From Stichopus chloronotus (lineage: Eukaryota > Echinodermata > Holothuroidea > Aspidochirotida > Stichopodidae): a stretch of 64,000 bases of DNA. Below, piece by piece: positions 36,217-46,521 of the stretch. The notes beneath the pieces are model-generated. The model was not told the origin of the DNA, made no database searches, and saw only the letters and a program-made list of their open reading frames with translations. The stretch's first letter is position 1. Each line of letters begins with the position of its first letter. The stretch is from the NCBI GenBank assembly GCA_021234535.1, contig CM037843.1, positions 17,515,911 to 17,579,910 of the forward strand. The letters are read 5' to 3'. The position numbers and the translations under genes are program-made.

Positions 36217-37111
36217 CAGTTCCAACAAGTTCAAAAAGGAAGAGACAAATGACTAAAAGAATGATTTGCAACCGCCTCCTCTGTGGCCTTTGACGAAACA
36301 CAGCTGCAAAAGATTTGACAAAGTGTTCCACCTTCAGGAATTCCCTACATCTGCCTCTAATTTTAACTGCTCCCGGGTCAGTCCTCACACTCTCCTCACT
36401 TCCATCTACCATGCCAAATGTCTTGTTTTGTGGGACTGATTCCCTCAGCCAGAACAGGACATAAAGAACTATTAGCACTTCAACTATAATCACATATATG
36501 AAAGCAGCTACATATCCTAAATTGTCAATCACAAGGCCACTGGTAAAGAGTCCGATACTACTCCCTATGAATGTCATGGACTCCAAAATACCAAACCGCA
36601 CTGTTCGTTCCTTCTCGCTTGTCACATCACCAAGGTAACTAAAAACTGCAGAAGTCAAAATTGGGAAAGCCCCTGTGGCCCCAAGAATGGCTTGGCCAGC
36701 AATTATGAGCCACACCGATGTATATACAAAAGCAGCACTGACAATCAGAAAGCAGCAGTAAACTATGGTGCCGAATGTTGGGAGCAGAATGACCAGCCTT
36801 CTGCCCGCGCTGTCGGACCACGAACCCAGAAACAATGAGCTAATCACAGAGGGTACAGTAAGTGCAACATTTAGCACTATTATCCAATGAGAGGCAACCT
36901 TGGTAACTTCCTTTTCTTCATCATTGTAGGCAGACAGGTTGTTGCACATCACTGTATCATTGAATTCAATGACACAGACCTTAAAGTAGATTAACTGCTG
37001 GACAGTAATGAACTGGAGAAATGAGCCTAGCATGTACAGCAGAAGAACGGGTTCCACAGTAACAATATTCCTGGCCCGGTCAATGGCATGGCAAAGGCCA
37101 GAGAGAGCCAT
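36217..37111 (-). CDS. SLC46: SLC46-like transporter, exon 1 (start codon, helices 1-7)
   Basis: Start ATG at 37111-37109 has A at -3 and G at +4, and an in-frame TGA lies 54 bases upstream, so it is the first usable ATG. The exon encodes 298 residues and one base, ending at donor ACTG|GTAAGT. Visible features are helix 1 (VEPVLLLYMLGSFLQFITVQ), a loop with sequons NDT and NLS, and helix 2. The MFS motif A follows in the form GSWSDSAGRRLVIL, then helices 3-6. A ~55-residue cytosolic loop rich in Arg and Lys precedes helix 7 (LQIILLVICLFLFELVG). The one-exon N-terminal half and small exons for the rest resemble other SLC46 genes. An acceptor TTGCAG ending at 37167 suggests a non-coding 5' exon further upstream. 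Confidence 0.9.
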
Positions 37112-37409
37112 CCTGTCAGCACTGCAGTTCTTGTGGTGAAATTTATCCTGTGAAAAGGTGACTCATCTGCAATACAAATCAGAGAATCTTCACTATTTCA
37201 ACACTTCCAACTACTGCTTTTAATTTTAGTAGCACTAATATATTTCTTCAATGTCCACTTATTGCCTATATACATAAATTAATTTATGTAGAGACTCAAT
37301 TCAATGAAGGGAAATTCATACTCAACAGTAAGTCAAGGAAGAATTAGGTAAATAGGTAATGTTCATGGAAACAATAGTTTCTTTTCGGACTTTCCATAAT
37401 GAACTCAAA

Positions 37410-38300
37410 TGTGGCAAAAGTTCTGGATTTGATGACATAACAAATGATATACAGTACTTAAGTGTGCTGTAGATACATTATCTCGCTGCCAGTTACGATT
37501 AATCTGTCTTTTACAAGCAGAATTTTTCCTTCTGATCTAAAGGTTGCAAAGATTGTGCCAATATTTAAGTCTGGTTAAGGAAAATTACTTTTTAACTATG
37601 GAACTATTTCTCTCGCCCTCCAGTCCAAAAGTTAGTGAACCCAGACGTAGTTTACAATCAATTAAACAATTTTAGCAGAAAGCACAACTTATTATACTCC
37701 AACCAGTTTAGGTTTCCTTGGAATCACTCCATCTACTGGCTGCAATCAGTTTTGTTGACAAATTTCCCAAGGTATCTAAGGAATTTGATACAATTAACTA
37801 CAGTAATTTTATGGGTGAACTGCATACATATGGTGTTTGAAGTGCAGCATATGATTGGTTCAAAAGTGATCTGATGTATTAATTGATGTATTGATGATTA
37901 ACTGATGTATTAATTCTCATCAAACTTAATGTAATATTGGTGTTCTCCAGGGCTCATACTGGGAACACTTTATCTATACATGCACTGAAAAATCCTTATT
38001 TACAGATGATATAACTGCTTTTCTTCAAAATAGTAATTTACATGGTATCTGATTCATCGAGATCTAATAGACTATTTCTGAACTTAATGAAAACAAAATT
38101 TATAGTTTTTTACAACAAAGATAACAACATAAACCATACTACAGTAGTGTTAAACCTTCAAAATACTTTCTTTCATAAACCTCTCATCAAGATGTATAAT
38201 ATATACTGCAGTCTTCTATTTTGTACACCTAAAAGTTTTGACTTGAGTGACCAAGCAATAAAGATCTTTATGACAAACACATCAGTCTGCAGTTAATTTC
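37410..38300 (+). pseudogene. Decayed non-LTR retrotransposon reverse transcriptase
   Basis: Conceptual fragments in shifting frames follow the order of a LINE reverse transcriptase. They are SGFDDITND; then SDLKVAKIVPIFKSG; NYGTISLALQSK (for the usual NYRPISLL); LYSNQFRFPWNHSIY; DTINY; a GVLQGS box near 37941; and LFTDDITAFLQ near 37995, the catalytic (F/Y)xDD motif. KTKFIVF follows. There are many stops and frameshifts, so it is dead. The L2/CR1/Jockey-like superfamily is plausible but cannot be fixed by eye. Confidence 0.75.
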
Positions 38301-38941
38301 TATTACCATAATAATTTGGGATTTCAATACCAGCACCAACTTTAACACCACAATGTAAGATCTTTAGCTTCTAAATAACTTGAAAATGTGTAAGGCAAAA
38401 CTGCAGTATTTACCACCATCACTGGGCAGTGATCTACAGCCTGCAGCATTCACGATTCCTATAAAATATTCATATATTTGCATTTATCTGTGCTTTTATG
38501 TTGCAAATATGCAACACAAGAAATAAGCTTCCTTGCACTTTGTACCAGTTACAATCACTGTATTGAATAAAACTCTCCTTCTAGACACAAGCATATTTCA
38601 GTTTGTACATAACTGAGTCAAAACTTGTCCATAAAAGATTACAGTGAACCTTCTTTTGACACTCGTAATCCCTATGCCACGCTAACATGGAACTGCAATC
38701 AAAGTCCAATTTTAGCTGCCTTTACTTAGTAACCAATAAAACACCACTTAAAACCTTCACTGTGCACCCTATACAACAGATTCACATGATATATAATAAT
38801 TTTTTTAACCTGCAAAGGAAAGGGATTAAAAGAGATTCAAATCAAGGATATTAAGATAACAATCCCATCATAAAGTCCTAAGCATAACCCACTGCACTAT
38901 AAGAGCGAGTTTGGTTGTTGGGTGTTCAAAGATAAATACAA

Positions 38942-39774
38942 GGTAACCAGTCATTTTGCCCCCTTGAAAGTTCCCTGCATCCAGTTTGCCCCCCAAACTA
39001 CCAGTTCACCCCACACTGTTTACCAGTTAACCCCAAAGACCCACCAGTTGGCCCCCAAGTGCAGACCAGTTCGCCCCCAAATCTGTAAATGTAAATTGAC
39101 GTTGTTTAGTAAGTGTTACAGGGCTTATAGTGTTATAAGGTTTTACATTACATTTCTTTTTTTTTTGGTCTCTTGTGTTCATTGTGTTATCCATGTGTTT
39201 TCTCATCTTTTTCTTCCGGTCAACACCGGCATGGTTGTTAGCATAGTTGATTGCATGCATGCATACTTGCTGGAGGCATTCAGAGTGTGCCAGTTTTTGT
39301 TGGAATTTCACCTGATATACTATCCTCAAAATTTAAATTAGTCATGGTTTTACTTGATTGGTTGATTTGGTAAAAAGTGTATTTAAGCCAGTTGGATAAA
39401 ATATTGCTCAAAACAAATATCTTAAAAACAGCAAATAACTAGCACGGACATTGAGCACAAAATCATCTAAACACGGTAATTTTTTGTACATAGTGGCAGT
39501 AGTTTAGTTCAAATTTCCCCCATTTTTTCCAAATCTTGCCTAGCACATTGCAATTCTAACAGTTTTTGCTATTGCACAAACATTTTGCTGTGGTGAAAAT
39601 TGTAGGTGAAAACTATTACAATGGCATGTAATATAAGTTACTTCAAGCAAACTGGTACTGGGTAAGTACTTGGGGGCAAAATGACTTGCGATTGGGGACG
39701 AACTGGCAGGGGGCGAAACGACAGGGGTAAACTGCTTGGAGGCGAATTGTGAGGGGACGAAATGACTGGTAACC
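38942..39774. mobile_element. 833-bp foldback/MITE-like element with tandem terminal subrepeats
   Basis: The ends are inverted: GGTAACCAGTCATTTTGCCC at the left and, reverse-complemented, GGTTACCAGTCATTTCGTCC at the right. Each arm (about 130 bp) is made of repeating short units of the type CCAGTTYGCCCCCAAR, running inwards. Flanking 8-mers AAATACAA (38934-38941) and AAATACAT (39775-39782) look like a target duplication with one mismatch, as expected for hAT-type insertion. The core has no protein. Opposing open frames in the arms are by-products of the repeats. Confidence 0.8.
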
Positions 39775-40369
39775 AAATACATCCTCAATCCCCTAATCCT
39801 ACTCCTAGCAGAGCAAGTGCTCATTCAAGGAATCAAGCATGATTTTCTATTGGGAACCTGTGGTTACGGATTCTAAATTCGAACCAAAAGAAAAGAAATA
39901 AAGAAAGACGTCTCGCAGCATCTCAAAAGCCTACCTGGTCAGTGGTCTTACTTAACTTTTGACTTAATTAACTTGAGTGCACGTAACTTACTTAGGCACA
40001 CTGCATGGTTGCCTAGTGAGAGAGAACTAGATAGCGCACATACTTCTAAAGTGTTGTTGATACCAAATCAGCGAGACAAATCGCACAGAGCGCCTACTGT
40101 ACTGTGTACTAACAGTAGGATGTTACTTGTGAGTAGAGACTTTACCTGAGGACACAAGTGAGAAAAAGCGTTAAAAGAAGTGCGAGCACATATCACCACT
40201 TCAAACAGCGATACATTTTCAATGTTTTTAAAAGTTCCTTAAAAAGTTATCCACTGTCACTAATACGAATCGAGCTCATGATTGCTCTACCTGCAAGGCA
40301 ACCTGTTATAATCCCAAGAGAGAAATCTGCTAGATTTCTGCTATGATAGTATGATTGTGATTAGACCAT

Positions 40370-40690
40370 AGGGTGGCCCACACTAGGTGATGATATGCGA
40401 TACAATGCAGTAGAAAATGTCGCACAGCAGTATTTTGCTTTCACACAACAGGCGAATTATTTATCGCTGGACGATTTTTAATAATCCTGTTAATCATGCG
40501 ATTTTAGAGAGGACAACGACTGGTCACAAAAAAATATCTCGGCGATAAGCGATAAAAGTTAAAAAAAAAATTGAACTCCATTTTATCGATCCTCGGCACG
40601 TACCTTTACTGCTGGTGTGAAAATTTCTAAGCAATAACATTATTTCAACATTTTTTATTGCATAGTATCGCGCCTTGTGTAAAAGGGCCT
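40370..40690. mobile_element. ~320-bp MITE-like element with imperfect terminal inverted repeats
   Basis: The left end runs GGGTGGCCCACACTAGG, a short spacer, then GCGATACAATGCAGTAGAAA followed by ATGTCG. The reverse complement of the right end reads AAGGCCCTTTTACACAAGG, then GCGATACTATGCAATAAAAA followed by ATGTTG. The inner 26-bp blocks match at 22 positions. An inner inverted pair around TTATCGC is also present. No clear target duplication was found, so the superfamily is unknown. Confidence 0.6.
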
Positions 40691-41139
40691 TCAGATGAGA
40701 CAGGTCTACCTCGTACCTTAGCTCCATGATAATGGTACCCAGAGAATTGACTGTTTACTTATTTGCTTGGGCGACAATCGTTGAGGAACAGGGGAACATG
40801 CCCTCCTCCCTTCTCCTTGAAAGGTGGGGCATGGTGTAAATATCCCCTATAACTTAGACAAAAAGGACGAAAATTCTTTGAAGATTAACACTTTTGTTTG
40901 GACTGTCTTTTGTTTTTCCCTAAGGATCCTGTGGAAGCGAAAATTTCGTCAACCGATGACAAGTTATCTGAGATCCAATTTTGATGTCAAACAGGGCAGA
41001 TTCGCTTCTCTTAAATTTCACCACAGTGGTACCTGCGTATTTGTGCTTTTTAGGTATAACATAACTTTAAGGGCAAAGGAGGGCAAAAGCCCCATAAGAT
41101 GCCCTGTAATCCAGACCCCCAAAAAACCCTAACCAAACT

Positions 41140-41870
41140 AAAATGACATTAGCCCAGCAAAATCAGATTCTGCCACATCACAATAAAACTTATCAATGTT
41201 ACCTTTGAAGCTATTTACTGAAGTGGAATTTACAACCCAATCAGGCAGATTATTCCACTCATTGACAACTCTATGAGAGAAGCTGAACTTCCTCACATCA
41301 AGAGCCTAGAGCCTGCATTTCACCAGCTTCTTACAATGACCACGGGAATTAGGACAAACCTCTAAGTAATCACAGTTAGATGACGTACATAGGGAATAAA
41401 CCGAGTGGCCCTCCTCTGAACCTGCTCTAAAAAAAACTTGTCCTTTTCATAATAGGGACTCCATGCCTGCACATGTAGTTAAGATGCGGCCTAACCAACT
41501 GCTTATACAGATTCAAACACAATATCTTTACTAAAATTACTAAAATTCCTCTAGATCAATCCGAGCACCCTCTTTGCCATGGCAGCAGCACCTGTGCACT
41601 GTTTAGAAAGCTTCAGATCACTTGCAATGATAACACCTATAGGTCTTTTTCTGAAGTCACATTACTCGAAATACTACCAGCCATAGTATAATCATAATTC
41701 AAATTATTAGTACCAAAGTGAAGAACTTTGCATTTGTCAGCAGTAAAAGACATTTGCCAAATTTTGGACCATGTTAATAATCTATCCAAGTCCCTTTGAA
41801 ACAGTGAAGCGTCCTTGTCATCATTTACTATCTGATACATAAGAAAAACATTCTCCACGGAGTCACTGTG
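41140..41870 (-). pseudogene. 5'-truncated non-LTR (CR1-like) reverse transcriptase remnant
   Basis: On the minus strand the frame from 41858 reads LFQRDLDRLLTWSKIWQMSF, then TADKCKVLHFG and EKDL. This is the familiar post-catalytic region of CR1/L2-type reverse transcriptases (L-W-S-x-x-W-Q-M-x-F-x-x-x-K-C-K). Further 3', in shifting frames, come KQCTGAAAMAKRVLGLI, then SFSHRVVNEWNNLPDWVVNS, then SVNSFKGNIDKF, the usual C-terminus of these proteins. The catalytic palm is missing and several stops are present, so it is a dead 5'-truncated copy. Confidence 0.85.
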
Positions 41871-42659
41871 GCCACCCCGCGGATGTCACCCCAAATGCAT
41901 CATCATCTTAAGTAACCAAACAACAGCCCCCCCCCCCCTTCTCTTTCAAGTGCTCGCAAATGAAATATGTTATGTTGAAATAGGGCTGTGAAAGTCGGGT
42001 GCTATTCTCTTCTAGCTGGCAAGTATATTTATCAAAGCTTCTCTAGTGTGCTACGCGCCAATCGATGGAGGAGATACCTTTAGGTTGTTTAGATTTGGTA
42101 GGTATTAATTAAAATGACCAAAGTTCTGTCCAATTCTAAAGCCTCTTGAGGTAAATCTCTTACATTGATTTTTTAAATGGTCCTGCGAAGTGCCATTTCC
42201 TGCGATCTGGCATTATTTTGTAAAAAAGAAAAATCTCGCACGCTAGCTCAGCCACTGGGGTGAGGGACATGATGAATATGAGGGGTATCGTGGATTCTGG
42301 ACCTCTTATAAATGGTAAAGAAAATATAAATATAAACGGTAAGGAAAATATTTTCCTTCATGAAAATCAATTTTCAAATCAAATTAATTTACAATCTTCA
42401 TGCGATAGAGTCATATGGCTCTGGCTGAAAAGCTTAGCAGTGAGCTAACTTTGTTACTTTCTGAGCGGAGTGCCACTCACATCGGTTGGCGCGTCGTACA
42501 GTCAAGGAGCAATTCCCCACCCAAATGCGGTTTTTTTTTCTTTCTTTCACCTAATAGTTTCATTCGTTAGCAATATACATCGTCTATGATTAAATCGTTT
42601 TTTTTTAAATTATTATTCATACTAATACAAAGATGTTTATTTGAAGCGATTTACCCTCA

Positions 42660-42905
42660 GCAATGTTAAAGGAGGATATACAGTTGTGACATGCAGTTCA
42701 CATAACCTTTTGCTCTTTCTCAAAATCTGGTATCAGCATGTGTCCTTAACAAATTTGTGTTAAGCAGTGCTCTACATCATTGGCAAATAAAGATAATTCA
42801 TGAGTGTTCACACCTCTTCCGAGCTTTGCAGATGGAATGTTGTTGGTTGAAGGTCATCAGTGTTTACCTGCAGAGTTTACTGGTGACCTTTGACAAAACA
42901 ACATT
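42660..42905 (+). repeat. Dispersed repeat family, right-part copy
   Basis: It matches the right half of 28860-29655 through TTTTGCTCTTTCT, GAGCTTTGCAGATGGAATGT, GGTCATCAGTGTTTA, TGCAGAGTT and TGACCTTTGA. Same orientation, diverged. Confidence 0.6.
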
Positions 42906-45900
42906 TATTTATTCAAAGTAAGGATAGACATAACTGACACATACTCATGAAGATTACGTAGGGGATAGAAGATAGGAAAAATTCAAAGATTAACGGTTCC
43001 AGTTCTCTCTACTGGGGCACTTCATGACAGGAGGTGCCAGTGGTAGATTATTTTCACACGAAAATGTTTAGGAGATATATGATTATACCGATTTTTAAGA
43101 GGAACAGGCAAAGCTTTGTAAATTGTAAATCACAATTACCTTTGCTCCGGCATGAGCACTTCGTCATCTAGACCTCTTTTTAGACAAAAGTTAAACATAC
43201 CTGTCGGGGCAACGATCACTGGGCTAATGTATGGTGAAGTCTGAGGCTTGGGTGCTCAGACCCTCAATGAAAAACAAAATGGGGGAATTAAAGATATGTT
43301 CAGCCCTCCCACAACCCAATACTTGCAAAGTGCTCCAGGAGTAAATAAAAAAAAAGGATGCATGATTCATCGCATTCTTGTCTCTAAATCTATCTGATGT
43401 GTATTACCATTTTTCACAGACTGATTTTTGTTTTCATTAATTGAGCAAGTTACAGATATGAGATCCATATTTCAGTTCTTGGCACATGCAGCTTAGCACA
43501 CGAGGGAAGTGCAGTGTACCGTCCCAGCCATCGGAGGAGCGAGAGATTTCAGAGCAAAACGCTTTCTTGTTCGCTCCCTGCCAACCGACGGTGGTGTTCC
43601 GCTCTGAACTCCTCCTTCGTCCTTCTCCACTCTAATTTTCGATCAGTCCCCATGAAGGTTAAAGAGTATTGGCTTAGCATTAATCTATTCTACATCAACA
43701 CTTAAGCTTTTTTTTTTTCCTCCACCTCTAACTGAACCTGCCATCTCCGCCACTTCCTTTCCCCCACGTCCTCGGTAAACATGCTCATATGGACTGACAT
43801 GGCATTGTTCCCCTCCCCCCCCCCCCGCACCCCGTTGCTGAATAATCGTGGCTACTCCAATGTTGTTAACGTTCTGAATTTTAAAGGAAATCCTGGTCCC
43901 TCACCTCTGACCATGGATTGACGCCCATGCTTTTTTGCACACATTTAACCTCAGAACTGCCCCTGACACATCAATATAGTGCTCGAATTCAACATATTGA
44001 TGATTGTCAATGCGTGAATTCACTGGTGACCCATATGGCCGATGGAGGGGCATTACAATATTTAATTTTATAATATCATTACATCTAACTCTTATCTGGC
44101 TTTTCATTAAAATTTACTGGTGTTGTGGGGAACTTGAGCGAGGGGCCGGAAGCCCCGTACTGATATTCATGACCCGGACTGAATACTGGATTACAGTATT
44201 TGGTAGTATTCACGTTATGTCTAAAGGAAGGTGAGACTGGAAAAGTACCCTTGAATATTTCCCTACATTAAACATTATGCTAATTTTTAGTATCTTTTGT
44301 TGCTGGTATGGGGAAAGTGGTGATGAGGTCGGGAACCTCACCCCCTCCTTTCCTTGGATTAGATTGGCTGTCCAAGCTGAGGTAAAAAATTTAAAATATT
44401 CGTTAGTGTGTAAAGATCGTCAGGATACGCTTCAAAATGTTTGTGATCGTACGCCCTCTTTCTAAAGCCCCTGTTTTCACAAGTTGTGCACTTCATTGTT
44501 TCATCTGCCACAACGATTCTGAACGAGTGTACTTTTTTGTGTTCTAAAGCGAGTCTTGAAGTCAGTATGAGAAGATGATGACCTTTTCATGTAAAAAGCA
44601 ATGTGGGAAACAAATGCAACCAAAGAAAGTTACATATTAAAAAGTTTACAAAACAGGATGAAAAAAAAAATTGATCCACGTTAGTAATTGAAGTATTTAC
44701 TTTCGCCGTGCTTATAGTCCTGTAGTGAGTGACACATTACAAAAACAGAGTACTGTAATGTTTTCATGTTTGCATCTTTACAACCCTTTAAATCATTGCC
44801 TTTGCAGTTAATTGTTCTAAAGTGTACGCAAAATAGTTCATTGATACATCGAAGCATTGTTCTTCGACAAAAGTCCGTGAGTAGTTAGTTTAGTTTACGA
44901 AAAGGATAAGTGTTAACTCTAAGGTCATGAACCTGGGTGACAGATAAAAAGGTCTTGAACCCGTCCAAGTTAATACCGAAACTTCCTTAGTTGTTCAGGT
45001 ACCGACCAATTGAAGACATCTACGGGCTCCCTTCATCTCATGGTAATATTTTCCGGGAATTGAAGTAACCTCCTCTTTTCCAAATAAACCAATGAAATAA
45101 GTATAACACTTTGCTTCATACTTCTGATTCGTCTAAGTAATTGAATATTCATATATAGTTTAGACATTAGCTCACTGCGTACTCTGTTTACGTTGCAATG
45201 TTACGTTAGGCTGAGTTGCCTGTGTATGTGAGAGCTACCACACGTCTTGTGGTATATCCATATCCAGGGACAATAACTGCATTGCAGATTTGCCAACTAC
45301 CTTGCTAAAATCGGGTAACTGAAGCACAGAAACTTCATGCATGTTCTGGCAGAGGGACATTCTGGACTGTAGGCACTGACTTATATCACGTAAAAGAGAC
45401 GTTTTGGTCCTAATCAAGTTTGAAATTGGAAGATTTTTTTTCAATGTCTGCTGGATTCACAGTTCGGATTTCGCTGGTTTTACGGTCTAGGACCACATGA
45501 CCAAAGTTAGGCCTTACCACATCTTGTGATTATCTTTGTATATAAACAAATGGATTAACACTGCTCAAGTCTCGTATGGAATTCAGTCCAGATGAGCTCA
45601 AGACTGCAATAACGCAAGGAAGTGGACCGTGTACATGGGGAAGTAAGCAACATGGATTCTTGTCGGATTCATTCTGCTGGATTTTTAATGGGACTCTAGC
45701 GTGAATTTTTAAGTCTTTAGCTACAGCTGGATAACATATCGTCCAAACTATTTTCAACGCGATCGATTGTGTTGAGAACATTTGATGTTTTAGGTTTTTC
45801 TTTCACTTTCTGAGGCCTTATCATGGCTTTGCCTTTTGTTTCATAAGACGGAGTCTTTTAAAACTGCGTTTATGGAGTTACATGTCACTTAAAGTTAAAG

Positions 45901-46190
45901 CACTTCAGTGTCTTAACAATCTAACGCTCAGCCGGTATTTGCCTAGACGAAGTAAGTCCATGCAGAACTTACTTCCTAATTAGTTCCTGCATTTTGAGAG
46001 GATCACTGCAAGTAAATGGTATCACCACAGGTTTCACCAGAAGCTTGTCCTCAAGCCTGACCCAAGGTTGTTCATATCTTCAAATTAAAATTGCCAATGT
46101 CATAATTCAGTCATTCCATCGATTACGATTTCAATTCTTGCCAGAATTTGTGCTGAATGAGAACAACTCATCATAACTTTGTGACTGATC

Positions 46191-46521
46191 ATGTATTTTC
46201 TACACAAATTTGCCACCTTTCTTCTTTCAGCACTTCTTAATCTTATATTTCTGTCAAATTTCCCAAGGATTTCTGGTGATTTGTCCCAGTGTGCACCATG
46301 CAATGGGGATTGTCAGGTGGATCTCAACTGTCAAGGACAGATGATCCTGGATCCTTGTGGATGTTGTATAGAATGTGCAAAGGAACTGGGTGAGAACTGT
46401 GGTGAAATGGACGGTGAATATTATGGCCAGTGTGGACAAGGATTAATATGTTACAGGAGGACAGATGCTATTCCCATTGCACAACCGCCACAACCTAAAC
46501 AGCCTGGTGTCTGCAGAAGAG
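46191..46521 (+). CDS. CRIM1: CRIM1-like protein, exon with signal peptide and IGFBP domain
   Basis: ATG at 46191 follows an in-frame TGA (46182) and opens a hydrophobic leader (FATFLLSALLNLIFLSNF). An IGFBP N-terminal domain follows: CAPCNGDCQVDLNCQG, then the diagnostic CGCCIEC, then CGEMDGEYYGQCGQGLICYR and VCRR. CRIM1 is a transmembrane (or shed) protein that binds BMP/TGF-beta ligands through later von Willebrand C repeats. The donor GAAGAG|GTATTG leaves phase 1, which fits the exon at 53156 exactly. A strong acceptor (TTTCTTCTTTCAG, ending 46230), also giving phase 1, could mean the true 5' end of this exon is 46231 with the start codon in an upstream exon. By itself the domain could be another IGFBP protein; the next exon makes it CRIM1. 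Confidence 0.85.

Larger units (their letters stand above)
12569..37111 (-). other. SLC46: Gene span: SLC46-family major facilitator transporter, seven coding exons
   Basis: Spliced model: 37111-36217, 30775-30710, 29955-29782, 20067-19984, 17917-17758, 13782-13718, 12600-12569. The exon lengths 895, 66, 174, 84, 160, 65 and 32 sum to 1476, an exact multiple of three, giving 491 residues plus TAA. Intron phases are 1,1,1,1,2,1 and every junction has GT..AG. The product is a 12-helix MFS protein of the SLC46 type (relatives include the proton-coupled folate transporter SLC46A1 and the lysosomal SLC46A3), acting in the plasma or endolysosomal membrane. I cannot assign it to A1, A2 or A3. The gene spans 24.5 kb, mostly repeat-rich introns. 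Confidence 0.85.
37112..46190. other. Divergent intergenic region between SLC46-like and CRIM1-like genes
   Basis: The two genes point away from each other, so this 9-kb spacer should hold both promoters. I see no TATA box or CpG island that I would call. It is filled with mobile-element remnants (listed separately) and C-rich runs at 41927-41938 and 43815-43826. Between 44 and 46 kb there are only short open frames. Confidence 0.5.

Noticed and set aside
38922..39341. 139-codon plus-strand open frame and its opposite-strand partner
   Set aside because: It is made largely from the Pro/Thr-rich tandem subrepeats of the foldback element arm. There is no domain.
40158..40346. tRNA-like or SINE-like stretch (minus strand, GCAGGTAGAGCAATCATGAGCTCGATTCG)
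   Set aside because: It has box-B-like wording, but a cloverleaf cannot be folded and no other copy is seen in the window.
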